The notes beneath the pieces were generated by a model that saw only the letters and a program-made list of their open reading frames with translations, did not search any database and was not told the origin of the DNA. This document shows, in pieces, positions 62,530-64,000 of a stretch of 64,000 bases of DNA (position 1 is the first letter of the stretch; each line of letters opens with the position of its first letter). Source of the stretch: Rufibacter glacialis (lineage in GTDB: Bacteria > Bacteroidota > Bacteroidia > Cytophagales > Hymenobacteraceae); NCBI RefSeq assembly GCF_008271745.1, contig NZ_VKKZ01000021.1:248001-312000 (forward strand). Reading direction: 5' to 3'. Made by a program: the position numbers and the translations under genes.

Positions 62530-64000
62530 ATGAGAAAACTTTACTCCCTCGCTTTTTTCCTGCTCTGTTCTCTCTTCTCCACGGTTGCAGCCCAGGCCCA
62601 GTCAGTTCATGAAGAGGAAGCCAACCGCTACCGCAAGTATGATTTCAAGACAGATGCAGAATACGACCAGGTGTTCGGCCGCAACCCAAGGGCTCTGCGC
62701 AAGGCGGCTGGCACGGCCAATGCCCAACGTGCTGCTCCCCTGGGCAAGAAAGTGTTTGGCTGGCACCCTTACTGGCAAGGCGAAACCTACCAGAACTATG
62801 ATTTCAGTAACCTGCACACCATTGCGTACTTCTCTTATGAGGTAAACCCCAACACCGGCGGCTACAACACCATCAGAACCTGGAACACCACTGGCCTCAT
62901 ACAGGCTGCCCACGCCGCTGGGGTAAAGGTGGTGCTGACCGTCACCAACTTCGGGGCGGCTAACAACGCGGCGGTTCTCAACAATGCCAGCCGACGCGAA
63001 ACCCTCATCTCCACTCTGATCAGCTTGGTGAAGGCCCGGGGGGCCGATGGCGTGAACATTGACTTTGAAACCGTAGCCAATGCGGAACGGGCGGCCCTCA
63101 CCAGCTTCATGAACACCTTAGCGGATCGGTTCCACGCCGAGGTGCCCGGCTCAAAGGTATCTATCGCGTTGCCCGCGCTTTTCAGCAACACCAACGCCTT
63201 TGATGTGGCGGGCATGACGCAGGTAGATGATTTCCTGATCATGGGGTACGACTACTGGTACGCGGGTTCTTCTTATGCCGGGCCGGTAGCTCCACTGGCT
63301 CCCAGCAGCTGGGCTTTCTGGGGCCCCACCCTTAACCTGACCAAGTCTGTCAATGACTACCTCACCAAGCTTCCGGCTTCCAAACTCCTGCTGGCTCTGC
63401 CTTATTATGGCCGCCGATGGGCCACCAGCACCAACGCCGTAGGAGCCACCGCCACTACCCAGAACAGCAATTCAGCCTCCATGTCGGTCACCTATTCGGC
63501 CGCCAAGACAGAACTGGCTACGTTCAACTACACCCGCCAATGGAACAATGAAGGCGCTGTGCCCTATTACATCTACCAGACGAACGGTCAGTGGTTCCAG
63601 ACGTTTTATGATGACGCGGAAAGCCTGGGCCTGAAGTATGACCTGATCAACACCGAAAGATTAGCCGGGGTAGGCATCTGGGCCTTGGGGTATGACAACA
63701 CGCCTGCTAACCCTGAACTGAACAACCTGCTCCGCACCAAATTCCCGCCTAACCCCCTTTCCTCCGCAGAGGAAACAACGCTGGCTTCTGGAACCCAGGC
63801 GTACCCGAACCCCGTGCAAAGAGGCCAGAAACTGTTTTTAGCCCCCGGCCTGTCCCGCAGCAACACCCATATCACCCTGCAAGACGCCCTCGGCAGAACC
63901 CGCACCACCGTATCTGTGTCCCCTGATGGTTCCCTGACCACCGCGACGTTGGCCCCTGGCCTGTACTTCCTCACGGTGAGTACCGCAAAAGGCACCATTA
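62530..64000 (+). CDS. GH18 family glycoside hydrolase with T9SS sorting domain (3' end outside window)
   Basis: At least 490 residues, cut by the window end. A signal peptide (LAFFLLCSLFSTVAAQA) is followed at about residue 75 by a GH18 barrel: GWHPYWQG, the catalytic motif DGVNIDFE with proton donor E180, the later MGYDYWYAG strand and GIWALGYDN. GH18 enzymes cleave beta-1,4 GlcNAc links in chitin or related glycans. From about residue 424 (AYPNPVQRGQKLFL...APGLYFLTV) a C-terminal T9SS type A sorting domain begins, so it is secreted through the type IX system. The PNPV/GLY motifs are typical. Confidence 0.9.
   Translation, partial: MRKLYSLAFFLLCSLFSTVAAQAQSVHEEEANRYRKYDFKTDAEYDQVFGRNPRALRKAAGTANAQRAAPLGKKVFGWHPYWQGETYQNYDFSNLHTIAYFSYEVNPNTGGYNTIRTWNTTGLIQAAHAAGVKVVLTVTNFGAANNAAVLNNASRRETLISTLISLVKARGADGVNIDFETVANAERAALTSFMNTLADRFHAEVPGSKVSIALPALFSNTNAFDVAGMTQVDDFLIMGYDYWYAGSSYAGPVAPLAPSSWAFWGPTLNLTKSVNDYLTKLPASKLLLALPYYGRRWATSTNAVGATATTQNSNSASMSVTYSAAKTELATFNYTRQWNNEGAVPYYIYQTNGQWFQTFYDDAESLGLKYDLINTERLAGVGIWALGYDNTPANPELNNLLRTKFPPNPLSSAEETTLASGTQAYPNPVQRGQKLFLAPGLSRSNTHITLQDALGRTRTTVSVSPDGSLTTATLAPGLYFLTVSTAKGTI

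Overview
The window looks like the chromosome of a Bacteroidota bacterium of the order Cytophagales, most likely family Hymenobacteraceae (Rufibacter/Pontibacter-like; the genus is inference). The supporting signs are a fairly GC-rich genome, a fused MurF-alanine racemase, DUF5686, DUF4834 and DUF4230 proteins, a TonB-dependent receptor with a carboxypeptidase-regulatory-like N-terminus, a GH18 enzyme ending in a type IX secretion (T9SS) sorting domain, almost no Shine-Dalgarno sequences, and several TAnnTTTG (-7) promoter elements just upstream of start codons. No rRNA, prophage, CRISPR array or conjugative element was seen; there is one tRNA, Gly(CCC).

Layout. 0.2-6.7 kb: Bax inhibitor-1 protein, MurF-Alr, a RarD-type permease, two tandem paralogous lipoproteins and a VOC protein. 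6.7-19 kb: a DUF5686 outer-membrane protein, a DMT permease, RecX, a DUF4230 protein, a polytopic GT-C-like membrane protein, a D-cysteine desulfhydrase/ACC deaminase-family enzyme, a CDF-like cation transporter, YfhO, and an overlapping FkbM methyltransferase/DUF4834 pair. 19-30 kb is an accessory stretch: a PagL-like lipid A deacylase, an MBL-fold protein, a serine hydrolase whose three catalytic motifs are all altered, a CE15-type esterase plus the remnant of a second copy, an intact serine hydrolase lipoprotein, a REP-associated tyrosine transposase with its palindromes, a luciferase-like monooxygenase, pirin and a DUF4242 protein. 30-44 kb: a barrel-like lipoprotein behind tRNA-Gly, an HSL-type lipase, an LTA synthase-like sulfatase, a MarR regulator with an Old Yellow Enzyme (and matching operator-like palindromes), a DinG/XPD-like Fe-S helicase with a dead exonuclease domain, and a short CarB. 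44-57 kb: an AT-rich lipoprotein, an alanine/glycine symporter, a DCC protein, a Thr/Gly-repeat lipoprotein, an HTTM protein, a 58-codon gene, an HTH-DUF2975 operon, RhlE, an AI-2E family permease, an M28 peptidase and an LprI-like protein. 57-64 kb: a TonB-dependent (heme-type) receptor, a GNAT, an unknown lipoprotein, an NlpC/P60 lipoprotein and a GH18 enzyme cut by the window end.

The most notable structure outside the genes is a dense mosaic of intergenic palindromes: several dispersed families (REP-like GTAGAGACAAGGCA palindromes, a GTCCGGACACGAG hairpin family, a TGTCATCCTGAAAGG long inverted repeat, hairpins with a common GTTTTCAA core), and degenerate tandem repeats arranged as mirrored arms around the spacer between convergent genes. 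Most genes are single-gene units closed by strong hairpin terminators. I did not find a clearly new multi-gene system. The best leads are the RAYT that carries its own REP palindrome inside its reading frame, the catalytically altered serine hydrolase beside the CE15 remnant, the helicase with a dead exonuclease domain, the Thr/Gly-repeat lipoprotein, and the MarR/OYE operator pair.
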